Positions 1 to 13,300 of a stretch of DNA of 39,022 bases are shown here, piece by piece. The notes below the pieces were generated by a model. It saw only the letters and a program-made list of their open reading frames with translations, searched no databases and had not been told where the DNA came from. Every line of letters starts with the position of its first letter. Within the stretch, counting starts at the first letter, position 1. The DNA is from Nemertoderma westbladi (lineage: Eukaryota; Xenacoelomorpha; Nemertodermatida; Nemertodermatidae): assembly GCA_032718475.1 (NCBI GenBank), contig JAUCBJ010006539.1:1-39022 (forward strand). Reading direction: 5' to 3'. The translations under genes were made by a program, and so were the position numbers.

Positions 1-3000
1 TGTTGCATCCGGTCCACCGTGTACCATAAACCTTTTCGCTATCACTCCCACACTCCTTGTTGCATCCGGTCCACCATGTACCATAAACCTTCCAATCACT
101 CCCACACTCCTTGTTGCATCCGGTCCACCATGTACCATAAACCTTGCAATCACTCCCACACTCCTTGTTGTATCCGGTCCACCATATACCATAAAAACCT
201 TGTAATCTCTCCCACACTCATTGTTGCATCTGGTCCACCATGTACCATAAACCTTTTCGCAATCACTCCCATACGCCTTGTTGCATCCGGTCCACCGTGT
301 ACCATAAACCTTTTCGCTATCACTCCCACACTCCTTGTTGCATCCGGTCCACCATGTACCATAAACCTTCCAATCACTCCCACACTCCTTGTTGCATCCG
401 GTCCACCATGTACCATAAACCTTGCAATCACTCCCACACTCCTTGTTGTATCCGGTCCACCATATACCATAAAAACCTTGTAATCTCTCCCACACTCATT
501 GTTGCATCCGGTCCACCATGTACCATAAACCTTTTCGCAATCACTCCCACACTCCTTGTTGCATCCGGTCCACCGTGTACCATAAACCTTTTCGCTATCA
601 CTCCCACACTCCTTGTTGCATCCGGTCCACCATGTACCATAAACCTTCCAATCACTCCCACACTCCTTGTTGCATCCGGTCCACCATGTACCATAAACCT
701 TGCAATCACTCCCACACTCCTTGTTGTATCCGGTCCACCATGTACCATAAAAACCTTGCAATCTCTCCCACACTCATTGTTGCATCTGGTCCACCATGTA
801 CCATAAACCTTTTCGCAATCACTCCTACACACCTTGTTGCATCCGGTCCACCATGTACCATAAACCTTCCAATCACTCCCACACTCCTAGTTGCATCCGG
901 TCCACCATGTACCCTAAACCTTGCAATCACTCCCACACTCCTTTTTGCATCCGGTCCACCATGTACCATAAACCTTTTCGCCAATGACTCCCACACTCCT
1001 TGTTGCACCCGGTCCACCATGCATGTACCATAAACCTTTTCGCAATTACTCCACACTCCTTGTTGCATCCGGTCCACCGTGTACCATAAACCTTTTCGCG
1101 ATCACTCCCACACACCTTGTTGCATCCGGTCCACCATGTACCCTAAACCTTGCAATCACTCCCACACTCCTTCTTGCATCCGGTCCACCATGTACCATAA
1201 ACCTTTTCGCCAATGACTCCCACACTCCTTGTTGCACCCGGTCCACCATGCATGTACCATAAACCTTTTCGCAATTACTCCACACTCCTTGTTGCATCCG
1301 GTCCATTATGTACCATAAACCTTCTCGCAATCACTCCCACACTCCTTGTTGCATCCGGTCCACCATGTACCATAAACCTTTTCGCAATCACTCCACACTC
1401 CTTGTTGCATCCGTTCCACCATGTACCATAAACCTTGCAATCACTCCCACACTCCTTGTTGCATTCGGTCCACCAAGTACCATAAACCTTTTCGCAATCA
1501 CTCTCACACTCCTTGTTGCATCCGGTCCACCATGTACTATAAACCTTCTCGCAATCACTCCCACACTCCTTGTTGCATCCGGTCCATTATGTACCATAAA
1601 CCTTCTCGCAATCACTCCCACAATCCTTGTTGCATCCGGTCCACCATGTACCATAAACCTTGCAATCACTCCCACACTCCTTGTTGCATCCGGTCCAACA
1701 TGTACCATCAACCTTGCAATCACTCCCACACTCCTTATTGCATCCGTTCCACCGTGTACCATAAACCTTCTCGCAATCACTCCCACGCTCCTTGTTGCAT
1801 CCGGTCCACCATGTACCATAAACCTTGCAATCACTCCCACACTCCTTGTTGCATCCGGTCCACCATGTACCATAAACCTTGCAATCACTCCCACACTCCT
1901 TGTTGCATCCGGTCCACCATGTACCATAAACCTCGCAATCACTCCCACACTCCTTGTTGCATCCGGTCCACCGTGTACCATAAACCTTTTCGCAATCACT
2001 CCCACACTCCTTGTTGCATCCGGTCCATTATGTACCATAAACCTTCTCGCAATCACTCCCACACTCCTTGTTGCATCCGGTCCACCATGTACCATAAACC
2101 TTTTCGCAATCACTCCCACACTCCTTGTTGCATCCTATCCACCGTGTACCATAAACCTTGCAATCACTCAGACACTCCTTGTTGCATCCGGTCCACCGTG
2201 TACCATAAACCTTTTCGCAATCACTCCCACACTCCTTGTTGCATCCGGTCCATTATGTACCATAAACCTTCTCGCAATCACTCCCACACTCCTTGTTGCA
2301 TCCTATCCACCGTGTACCATAAACCTTGCAATCACTCAGACACTCCTTGTTGCATCCGGTCCACCGTGTACCATAAACCTTTTCGCAATCACTCCCACAC
2401 TCCTTGTTGCATCCGGTCCATTATGTACCATAAACCTTCTCGCAATCACTCCCACACTCCTTGTTGCATCCGGTCCATTATGTACCATAAACCTTCTCGC
2501 AATCACTCCCACACTCCTTGTTGCATCCGGTCCACCATGTACCATAAACCTTTTCGCAATCACTCCCACACTCCTTGTTGCATCCTATCCACCATGTACC
2601 ATAAACCTTGCAACCACTCCCACACTCCTTGTTGCATCCGGTCCATTATGTACCATAAACCTTCTCGCAATCACTCCCACACTCCTTGTTGCATCCGGTC
2701 CACCATGTACCATAAACCTTGCAATCACTCCCACACTCCTTGTTGCATCCTGTCCACCGTGTACCATAAACCTTGCAATCACTCAGACACTCCTTGTTGC
2801 ATCCGGTCCACCATGTACCATAAACCTTCTCGCAATCACTCCCACACTCCTTGTTGCATCCGGTCCATTATGTACCATAAACCTTCTCGCAATCACTCCC
2901 ACACTCCTTGTTGCATCCGGTCCACCATGGACCATAAACCTTCCAATCACTCCCACACTCCTTGTTGCATCCGGTCCACCATGTACCATAAACCTTGCAA

Positions 3001-6000
3001 TCACTCCCACACTCCTTGTTGTATCCGGTCCACCATGTACCATAAAAACCTTGCAATCTCTCCCACACTCATTGTTGCATCTGGTCCACCATGTACCATA
3101 AACCTTTTCGCAATCACTCCTACACACCTTGTTGCATCCGGTCCACCATGTACCATAAACCTTCCAATCACTCCCACACTCCTTGTTGCATCCGGTCCAC
3201 CATGTACCCTAAACCTTGCAATCACTCCCACACTCCTTGTTGCATCCGGTCCACCATGTACCATAAACCTTTTCGCCAATGACTCCCACACTCCTTGTTG
3301 CACCCGGTCCACCATGCATGTACCATAAACCTTTTCGCAATTACTCTACACTCCTTGTTGCATCCGGTCCACCGTGTACCATAAACCTTTTCGCGATCAC
3401 TCCCACACACCTTGTTGCATCCGGTCCACCATGTACCATAAACCTTCCAATCACTCCCACACTCCTTGTTGCATCCGGTCCACCATGTACCATAAACCTT
3501 TTCGCAATTACTCCACACTCCTTGTTGCATCCGGTCCACCAAGTACCATAAATCTTTTCGCAATCACTCTCACACTCCTTGTTGCATCCGGTCCACCATG
3601 TACTATAAACCTTCTCGCAATCACTCCCACACTCCTTGTTGCATCCGGTCCATTATGTACCATAAACCTTCTCGCAATCACTCCCACACTCCTTGTTGCA
3701 TCCGGTCCACCATGTACCATAAACCTTGCAATCACTCCCACACTCCTTGTTGCATCCGGTCCACCATGTACCATAAACCTTGCAATCACTCCCACACTCC
3801 TTGTTGCATCCGGTCCACCATGTACCATAAACCTTGCAATCACTCCCACACTCCTTGTTGCATCCGGTCCACCATGTACCATAAACCTTGCAATCACTCC
3901 CACACTCCTTGTTGCATCCGGTCCACCATGTACCATAAACCTTGCAATCACTCCCACACTCCTTGTTGCATCCGGTCCACCATGTACCATAAACCTTTTC
4001 GCAATCACTCCCACACTCCTTGTTGCATCCTATCCACCATGTACCATAAACCTTGCAATCACTCCCACACTCCTTGTTGCATCCTGTCCATCGTGTACCA
4101 TAAACCTTGCAACCACTCCCACACTCCTTGTTGCATCCGGTCCATTATGTACCATAAACCTTCTCGCAATCACTCCCACACTCCTTGTTGCATCCGGTCC
4201 ACCATGTACCATAAACCTTCCAATCACTCCCACACTCCTTGTTGCATCCGGTCCACCATGTACCATAAACCTTGCAATCACTCCCACACTCCTTGTTGCA
4301 TCCGGTCCACCATGTACCATAAACCTTGCAATCACTCCCACACTCCTTGTTGCATCCGGTCCACCATGTACCATAAACCTTTTCGCAATCACTCCCACAC
4401 TCCTTGTTGCATCCTATCCACCATGTACCATAAACCTTGCAATCACTCCCACACTCCTTGTTGCATCCTGTCCATCGTGTACCATAAACCTTGCAACCAC
4501 TCCCACACTCCTTGTTGCATCCGGTCCATTATGTACCATAAACCTTCTCGCAATCACTCCCACACTCACTCCTTGTTGCATCCGGTCCACCATGTACCAT
4601 AAACCTTCCAATCACTCCCACACTCCTTGTTGCATCCGGTCCACCATGTACCATAAACCTTTTCGCAATCACTCCCACACTCCTTGTTGCATCCTATCCA
4701 CCATGTACCATAAACCTTGCAATCACTCCCACACTCCTTGTTGCATCCTGTCCATCGTGTACCATAAACCTTGCAACCACTCCCACACTCCTTGTTGCAT
4801 CCGGTCCATTATGTACCATAAACCTTCTCGCAATCACTCCCACACTCCTTGTTGCATCCGGTCCACCATGTACCATAAACCTTCCAATCACTCCCACACT
4901 CCTTGTTGCATCCGGTCCACCGTGTACCATAAACCTTGCAATCACTCCCACACTCCGTGTTGCATCCTGTCCATCGTGTACCATAAACCTTGCAATCACT
5001 CAGACACTCCTTGTTGCATCCGGTCCACCGTGTACCATAAACCTTGCAACCACTCCCACACTCCTTGTTGCATCCGGTCCATTATGTACCATAAACCTTC
5101 TCGCAATCACTCCCACACTCCTTGTTGCATCCGGTCCACCATGTACCATAAACCTTGCAATCACTCCCACACTCCTTGTTGCATCCTGTCCATCGTGTAC
5201 CATAAACCTTGCAATCACTCAGACACTCCTTGTTGCATCCGGTCCACCATGTACCATAAACCTTCTCGCAATCACTCCCACACTCCTTGTTGCATCCGGT
5301 CCATTATGTACCATAAACCTTCTCGCAATCACTCCCACACTCCTTGTTGCATCCGGTCCACCATGTACCATAAACCTTGCAATCACTCCCACACTCCTTG
5401 TTGCATCCGGTCCACCATGTACCATAAAGCTTGCAATCACTCCCACACTCCTTGTTGCATCCGGTCCACCATGTACCATAAACCTTGCAATCACTCCCAC
5501 ACTCCTTGTTGCATCCGTTCCACCATGTACCATAAACCTCCTCGCAATCACTCCCACACTCCTTGTTGCATCCGGTCCACCATGTACCATAAACCTTGCA
5601 ATCACTCCCACACTCCTTATTGCATCCGTTCCACCATGTACCATAAACCTTTTCGCAATCACTCCCAACACTCCTTGTTGCATCCTGTCCACCGTGTACC
5701 ATAAACCTTGCAATCACTCAGACACTTCTTGTTGCATCCGGTCCACCGTGTACCATAAACCTTGCAACCACTCCCACACTCCTTGTTGCATCCGGTCCAC
5801 CATGTACCATAAACCTTTTCGCAATCACTCCCACACTCCTTGTTGCATCCGGTCCACCGTGTACCATAAACCTTGCAATCACTCAGACACTCCTTGTTGC
5901 ATCCGGTCCACCGTGTACCATAAACCTTGCAACCACTCCCACACTCCTTGTTGCATCCGGTCCATTATGTACCATAAACCTTCTCGCAATCACTCCCACA

Positions 6001-7139
6001 CTCCTTGTTGCATCCGGTCCACCATGTACCATAAACCTTGCAATCACTCCCACACTCCTTGTTGCATCCGGTCCACCGTGTACCATAAACCTTTTCGCAA
6101 TCACTCCCACACTCCTTGTTGCATCCGGTCCACCATGTACCATAAACCTTGCAATCACTCCCACACTCCTTGTTGCATCCTGTCCACCGTGTACCATAAA
6201 CCTTGCAATCACTCAGACACTCCTTGTTGCATCCGGTCCACCATGTACCATAAACCTTCTCGCAATCACTCCCACACTCATTGTTGCATCCGGTCCATTA
6301 TGTACCATAAACCTTCTCGCAATCACTCCCACACTCCTTGTTGCATCCGGTCCACCATGTACCATAAACCTTGCAATCACTCCCACACTCCTTGTTGCAT
6401 CCTGTCCACCGTGTACCATAAACCTTGCAATCACTCAGACACTCCTTGTTGCATCCGGTCCACCATGTACCATAAACCTTCTCGCAATCACTCCCACACT
6501 CATTGTTGCATCCGGTCCATTATGTACCATAAACCTTCTCGCAATCACTCCCACACTCCTTGTTGCATCCGGTCCACCGTGTACCATAAACCTTGCAATC
6601 ACTCCCACACTCCTTGTTGCATCCGTTCCACCATGTACCATAAACCTCCTCACAATCACTCCCACACTCCTTGATGCATTCGGTCCACCATGTACCATAA
6701 ACCTTGCAATCACTCCCACACTCCTTGTTGCATCCGGTCCACCATGTACCATAAACCTTTACGCAATCACTCCCACACTCCTTGTTGCATCCGGTCCACC
6801 GTGTACCATAAACCTTGCAATCACTCCCACACTCCTTGTTGCATCCGTTCCACCATGTACCATAAACCTCCTCACAATCACTCCCACACTCCTTGATGCA
6901 TTCGGTCCACCATGTACCATAAACCTTGCAATCACTCCCCCACTCCTTGTTGCATCCGGTCCACCATGTACCATAAACCTTTACGCAATCACTCCCACAC
7001 TCCTTATTGCATCCGTTCCACCATGTACCATAAACCTTGCAATCACTCCCACACTCCTTATTGCATCCGGTCCATTATGTACCATAAACCTTGCAATCAC
7101 TCCCACACTCCTTGTTGCATCCGGTCCACCGTGTTCCAC
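1..7139. repeat. Array A: 54/57-bp minisatellite, cut by the left window edge
   Basis: About 128 tandem units. A plus-strand unit starts TTGCATCCGGTCCACCATG, runs through ACCATAAACC and ends CACTCCCACACTCCTTG. Two length classes alternate, with TTTTCGC (57 bp) or TTGC (54 bp) before AATCACTCC. Recurrent variants are CCACCG or CCATTA for CCACCA, CCTATCC or CCTGTCC for CCGGTCC, and CAGACAC for CCCACAC. The block near 740-1080 recurs near 3030-3380, so there is higher-order duplication. Both unit lengths are multiples of three and the unit is stop-free in several frames, so long ORFs appear on both strands. Non-triplet indels (for example CATGCATG near 1018, 1251 and 3314; ACTCACTCC near 4566) break every frame. 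The array ends abruptly in unique sequence at about 7139, some 3 kb past the adhesion gene's stop codon. Confidence 0.97.
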
Positions 7140-9900
7140 CAGGTTTGAAGCCGTCAACTATGTCGTTTAAGCTATATTATTACTAATTTGAGATAAAAAG
7201 TAAAAGTTATTGGTGACCGTGAAACTCGAAACACAACAAGCAACCCGCAAACAGTTATCTCTTAGCTATTACCTGTAAAAATGTAGGGCAATACACCATA
7301 ACTCCCAATGTTGAATACTCCGAAGGCTGACAATCCAACGCCTCCTGGGTGAATATTTTTAGAGATGGATGATAATATTATGTTGATGAAATAATATCAA
7401 TTCAGAAGGGATTGATACTAAAATGAACAAAAATACATCGATGAGAAGAAATTATATTGATCACATCTAATATTCTCATTTAATTTATGAGGGCGTTGAG
7501 TGGGAGAATAAAGTTACATATTCGTTCTATACAGTTTATTTAATCATTTTTCATTTCCAATATTTATAGGCGACAACTCGCCTACAATATAAAATAAACA
7601 TTAAGGAATACGTCAATATACAAATTATCGATAATACGGCCGTAATTACATTAAAATCAGCACAAAAATGTATATACTAACTCCGAAAAACTGGCTATTC
7701 GTTTTTTACTTAAAAAATTAAATAATAAAAATAAAATATTATGTTTTTCCAATGCTTCTTGAATATATAACACTAACAGTATTCAATACATAAACAGATC
7801 GGTCATATCAAACACGTCCAAATGTCATCGGAATGTGAAACAATTATTGAGAATAAACGGAGTGAAAGATTGTTATAAATAGTGTAATATCACGACAATG
7901 CATTTCAAACAAAATGTTATTTACAATACAATATTAAATTGGATAATACAGAAAATTAGTTCATACAGAATTAAGATGGGCCTATTACGCGCATATAAAC
8001 TTAATGTGATAAAAAGCTTCTTTATTTCCCGTTGCAACAAATAGCACTACTGTAACAGTTATGGATGTATTACATTTATTAGTGAAAGAGGCCAATGAAT
8101 AAGATAATGTTAAACGTACAATGTCAATGTTTCTGGGGGGAATTTAAACCAAATATAAATAATAATGACGAAGTTAATAATCTCAATAAAGTGGCACCTG
8201 AATAAATCGAATGAAATAAATTATTTAATTAAATCGAAAACATAAATATAGGCCCAAAACCCGTACACTTGATGTCGACACAGATTATGTATATTGCAGT
8301 ACCCCATCTTCCTGGTGGAAACTAATAAATCTTTAGCAAATATTATCTGAAAATAATAATTATTTAATACTTGGGAAAAAGTAGAACTTTTTTTCACTAT
8401 TCAGGAGGCATTATATTTACCGAACTCTAGCGAGGTTAATAAAGAATCGAGATAATATTGAACAAAAGTTCTACGTTTTTTTCCCACGTAATACGTAATT
8501 ATATTTCTTAAATGGGACTTTTTGTTGCTATTTCTTTATTGTTAAGTAATTTAATGTTCTCGAATATTTATTATAACTTGTAATCTAACGATATATAAAT
8601 ATAACTATATATATAAATATAACTAGAGACCCTCTTTAACTACATAAACCAATATTGGATATTGAGTTCCGTTTTTGAGTTCGCCTTGCAGAGTGCAGAC
8701 TCTACACTTGCAATAACTTTTCAGTGTTTGAATGGATTTTGCTCAAATTACGTGCAAACCTTTTATACTTCGATGCTCTTTCAACACATTTAATAAAATG
8801 TAAGAAATTCCACCAAAAATATTTTCATACTTTCCTACCTATTTTACTTTTTGCCGGAAAAGAAAAGAGAAAAATCAATACAACAATGGATACTATGGTT
8901 ACTTATTCCCCCAAGTAAAAAGTACTAACTTTTCTACTGATTTTGAGTGCGATTGGAGCGAAAAAATGTAACAATTTAAGAATACAAATATTTCACAAAA
9001 ATGGACTCGAAAATCCGTTTCGAAAGTGAATTGAATTTGGAGAACCTTTTTTTTCTTTAGATCCTTAAAACCAAAACCAAATCGTTTTCGAAAGGCAATT
9101 AGTTACAAAGAAAGTTAGCTTTATTATAATAAATCAATCAAACATATTTATTTATTTGATTCAAGAAATGAAGTTGTCGTCACATAAGTAGGAAGGTTTT
9201 ATCACAACATTCAAGCTAGGTGAGTATATAGAAAAGGCGGGATTTCACATCTATGTATTGGGTATCAGCAATGTAATTATTTAATTTTGCAAATTAGCTG
9301 TGTCTCCCGACAATCTAACTGAAATCCTCCGAATGTGGCGAGTCATTATTACTGATGACGTGACCTTAAATAATGTGTAATGTTTGTGTAGCGAAAATTA
9401 TAACAGCAAAACATTTCATTAATAATTGATTTGAGTAGCATTTATTGATACTCGAGATTATTTGGGTGTAACAATTCCACGATATGGAAATACCTATAGG
9501 TTAGCGCCTTCGCCAATGTAATATGTTACAATTTCGTTGAAATTTAACATTTAAATTGGGAAATACTGCAAGAGACGTGCCTACAGCACGCCCAGGCCAA
9601 GCTGGTAACTTCAATAATAATGCTAATTAATTAATTACATCAGTCTACAACTGTTATATTGTCGAACTAACGGAGAACCATTATATACTTAAGTGAACCA
9701 AACAGGCCCAGTAAGATTCTACCAAAACACAGTGAAAACTGTGTTAGTGATCAATGATGGCCTAGGTTCATTTACATAACCGAGATTAATATGAGAGAAT
9801 TCCATTGATTTATATTATCATGAATCAGTGGTCAACACACGATGTACGATTTACTGTTCCTGTACCCTGGACCACTTTGATATTTGTAGTTGTACCAATT
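7140..9900. other. AT-rich stretch without a recognisable gene
   Basis: Unique AT-rich sequence between array A and the 3' end of the adhesion gene. Open frames here are short (at most about 64 codons) and resemble nothing I know. The only structure I see is the foldback element near 8349-8511 and TA-rich tracts near 8590-8625. It could be intergenic, or the distal 3' UTR of the minus-strand gene. Confidence 0.6.
8349..8511. repeat. Foldback / MITE-like inverted repeat
   Basis: The left arm contains GGGAAAAAGTAGAACTTT (8373-8390) and the right arm AAAGTTCTACG followed by a T run and CCC (8465-8485), its reverse complement with small indels. The similarity continues outward: GAAAATAATAATTATTTAATAC on the left, broken here by position as 8350-8370, matches the reverse complement of the sequence to about 8511. 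Only some 70 bp separate the arms. No coding capacity, so a short non-autonomous element is the natural reading. Confidence 0.55.
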
Positions 9901-10116
9901 AATTTATTGTCACCTTTATTACAGAAAATATACGAACTGACGGTGTAAATATCTTTATTATGCAGGTAAAAATAAGATCTCTTGCACGGTAAAAAAAATG
10001 CCGCACCACAATAACCCTCGGGTGAAAATAAATTCACCCTTAAAATTATGATGGTTGTTAACATTGGAGTTAAAGTCTACGTATAAAAAAATAAAAAAAA
10101 TTGCCTCAATTTCTGG
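9901..10116 (-). other. Probable 3' UTR of the adhesion gene
   Basis: Sequence directly after the TAG stop at 10117-10119. On the minus strand AATAAA hexamers lie at 9954-9959, 9915-9920 and 9903-9908, so cleavage soon after any of these would give a 3' UTR of roughly 180-240 nt. A perfect 7-bp inverted repeat, GGGTGAA and TTCACCC, lies at 10020-10039 with a 6-nt loop reading UUUAUU in the sense RNA. The extent is inferred from the signals only. Confidence 0.4.
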
Positions 10117-10378
10117 CTAAACTTCCATTTCTGGGTAGGGGTTATGTTCAAGGTTGTTATTCCCGTTGGGTCTGAAACTCTCCATCTGTCTGCTAGGGTA
10201 TTGTTGCTCAGTATAATGGTGTTGCTGGCTCGGACGGTCAATAGTCTGCCAGTCCGAACGTCTGGCGTCGCTGTGCCGGCTGAAGGTGTTCGCAGGTCCG
10301 GGATATTTCGCTAAAGAGTATGTCCCGTCGTCTAGGCAACGGGTCTCTTCTTCGGGTGCCTCCGGAATGGTATTGCAT
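10117..10378 (-). CDS. Adhesion gene last coding exon: cytoplasmic tail and stop
   Basis: Acceptor GCTGTTTACAG. One base completes the split codon, then 86 codons and TAG. The tail is polar, with tyrosines in TYSLAKYPG, HHYTEQQYPS and NPYPEMEV. The last residues (MEV) fit a class II PDZ ligand (hydrophobic at 0 and -2). The base composition of this exon (GC-richer than flanks) and the long stop-free frame support coding use. I do not recognise vertebrate NCAM tail motifs in it. Confidence 0.85.
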
Positions 10379-13300
10379 CTGTAAACAGCAAACTAAGTTT
10401 TAGTATTTTCAAATTATGTAAAAGGGTATTTATGCAAAATCATGCAAAGGCAAAAGGGCATGTACTTACTGTACTGTATGCCTAGTGCATAGCATACTGC
10501 TGATGTACATAGGCCCTACCAGTTGTTGACATTTGAGTTGATCGGACCGTACACTGATAGTCAGAATTGAAAATAATTATATCAGTAATATAGTACAGTA
10601 TAACATCTGTCAACCATGGGACTAAAGGAAAAAGGGCATTGATAATTAAAGGTCGCGACATGCTTACTAACAGGGGCTAATCCATCTAATGGGGCGGAAT
10701 ACTGATGGCGTGTAATTTCTGCGCCAACTATGTGTAATGCAGATATTCATAATGCATACAGTGTTTAAACGGAATCAGACTTATCGGGATTTAGGGATCG
10801 GGAATGCAATTTTGAATAAAAATGTTTTAAAGTTTTCAGTATAATACTGCTGTTAGTATAAAATGGGTTTTCGGAAAAATTATATCACTTTATTTCACAC
10901 TGCTGAAATATTAGTGAGATAAAATTATATTATAATATATTTATAGTTGATTACTGAATGGTTTACTGACATCCAGTCCGACAACTCAATATGGTCATTA
11001 CAGTTCTGTCCTAGTGTAACTATTCATCGGATATTAAAGAAATTTATTTCACTATAAAATTTATATACATCGGGATCGGGATCACCGGGAACCCGTTTAA
11101 ACACTAACGTATGCAAGATTATGGTGTTTAAGTTATTACCTAGATATGGTCCTAAACAATTAATAATTTAATTCCACTTTCATTTCAATTAAACAATTTA
11201 AAATTTGAGAACACATTAACTTAAAATCGTAACAATACATTACGATTTTTGAATATCAACTCCTAGCGGTAGCACAACAATTATCGCTATAAAGAAATAG
11301 CACCTAAAATACGCCATATACGACATAATTACAATATTAAATTATCACCTAATTAGTTACTAGCAATAGACCTATACTAAATTGTTGTTTGATGTTACAA
11401 ATAATTAATCGTACTGGTACCTGTAAGTTGATTGTTCCGTATCTTTCTCTGTCGTTCCCCTGTTGTGTTTACAGAACCCGGAACAGATAAAATAAGTAAC
11501 ACCGCAAGAGTTTATGGCGAAACAGCTGATATCGATAGCGAAGAGTAGGAGCACAAAAACAGCGATAATGATACCGGAGATAGCGGCCATTGGAAGTATA
11601 TCGGAGAGTTGTTTGGAGTTGGAACCTTCGTTGTCGTAGCTACCGTCGGTGGGTGGGGCTCTTCGAGTGCCTATATAGTAACAACCGATAGATTACAAGT
11701 TACAATTAATTTATTGAATGATATAATGTTATGTTAACATATTAAAATACACAAAAATTAATAGTAAAATATGGGGACATAAGGAAAAATATAAGTTAAT
11801 ATAATAAAAGTAGTTAGTAGTCCAACACACAATGACCGCAACAATGTCCCACAACAATTTCACAACCATGCCCAACACACATTGACCGCAACAATGTCCC
11901 ACAACAATTTCACAACCATGTCCAACACACAATAACCGCAACAATGTCCCACAACAATTTCACAACCATGTCCAACACACAATGTCCCACAACAATTTCA
12001 CAACCATGTCCAACACACAATGACCGCAACAATGTCCCAGAAAAATTTCACAACCATGTCTAACACACCATTACCGCAACAATGTCCCACAACAATTTCA
12101 CAACCATGTCCAACACACATTGACCGCAACAATGTCCAAAAACAATTTCACAACCATGTCCAACACACAATGACCGCAACAATGTCCCAGAACAATTTCA
12201 CAACCATGTCCAACACACAATGATCGCAACAATGTCCCACAACAATTTCACAACCATGTCCAACACACAATGACCGCAACAATGTCCCACAACATCTTCA
12301 CAACCATGTCCAACACACAATGACCGCAACAATGTCCCACAACAATTACACAACCATGTCCAACATACAATGACCGCAACAATGTCCCACAACAATTTCA
12401 CAACCATGTCCAACACACAATGACCGCAACAATGTCCCACAACAATTTCACAACCATGTCCAACACACAATGACCGCAACAATGTCCCACAACAATTTCA
12501 CAACCAGTCCAACACACAATGTCCCACAACAATTTCACAACCATGTCCAACACACAATGACTGCAACAATGTCCCAGAAAAATTTCACAACCATGTCTAA
12601 CACACCATTACCGCAACAATGTCCCACAACAATTTCACAACCATGTCCAACACACATTGACCGCAACAATGTCCAAAAACAATTTCACAACCATGTCCAA
12701 CACACAATGACCGCAACAATGTCCCAGAACAATTTCACAACCATGTCCAACACACAATGACCGCAACAATGTCCCACAACAATTTCACAACCATGTCCAA
12801 CACACAATGACCGCAACAATGTCCCAGAACAATTTCACAACCATGTCCAACACACAATGTCCCACAACAATTTCACAACCATGTCCAACACACATTGACC
12901 GCAACAATGTCCAAAAACAATTTCACAACCATGTCCAACACACAATGACCGCAACAATGTCCCAGAACAATTTCACAACCATGTCCAACACACAATGACC
13001 GCAACAATGTCCCACAACAATTTCACAACCATGTCCAACACACAATGACCGCAACAATGTCCTACAACATCTTCACAACCATGTCCAACACACAATGACC
13101 GCAACAATGTCCCAGAACAATTTCACAACCATGTCCAACACACAATGACCGCAACAATGTCCCACAACAATTTCACAACCATGTCCAACACACAATGACC
13201 GCAACAATGTCCTACAACATCTTCACAACCATGTCCAACACACAATGACCGCAACAATGTCCCACAACAATTTCACAACCATGTCCAACACACAATGACC

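Noticed and set aside
905-920. Telomere-like CCCTAAA in array A
   Set aside because: It arises from a single-base variant (GTACCCTAAACC for GTACCATAAACC) in a few units, not from a telomeric repeat.
1308-6674. Long plus-strand ORFs of 597, 635, 776 and 326 codons as a repetitive protein gene
   Set aside because: They are different frames of the stop-free 54/57-bp unit. No splice, promoter or non-repetitive N- or C-terminus is seen, common unit variants change amino acids freely, and non-triplet indels switch the frame.
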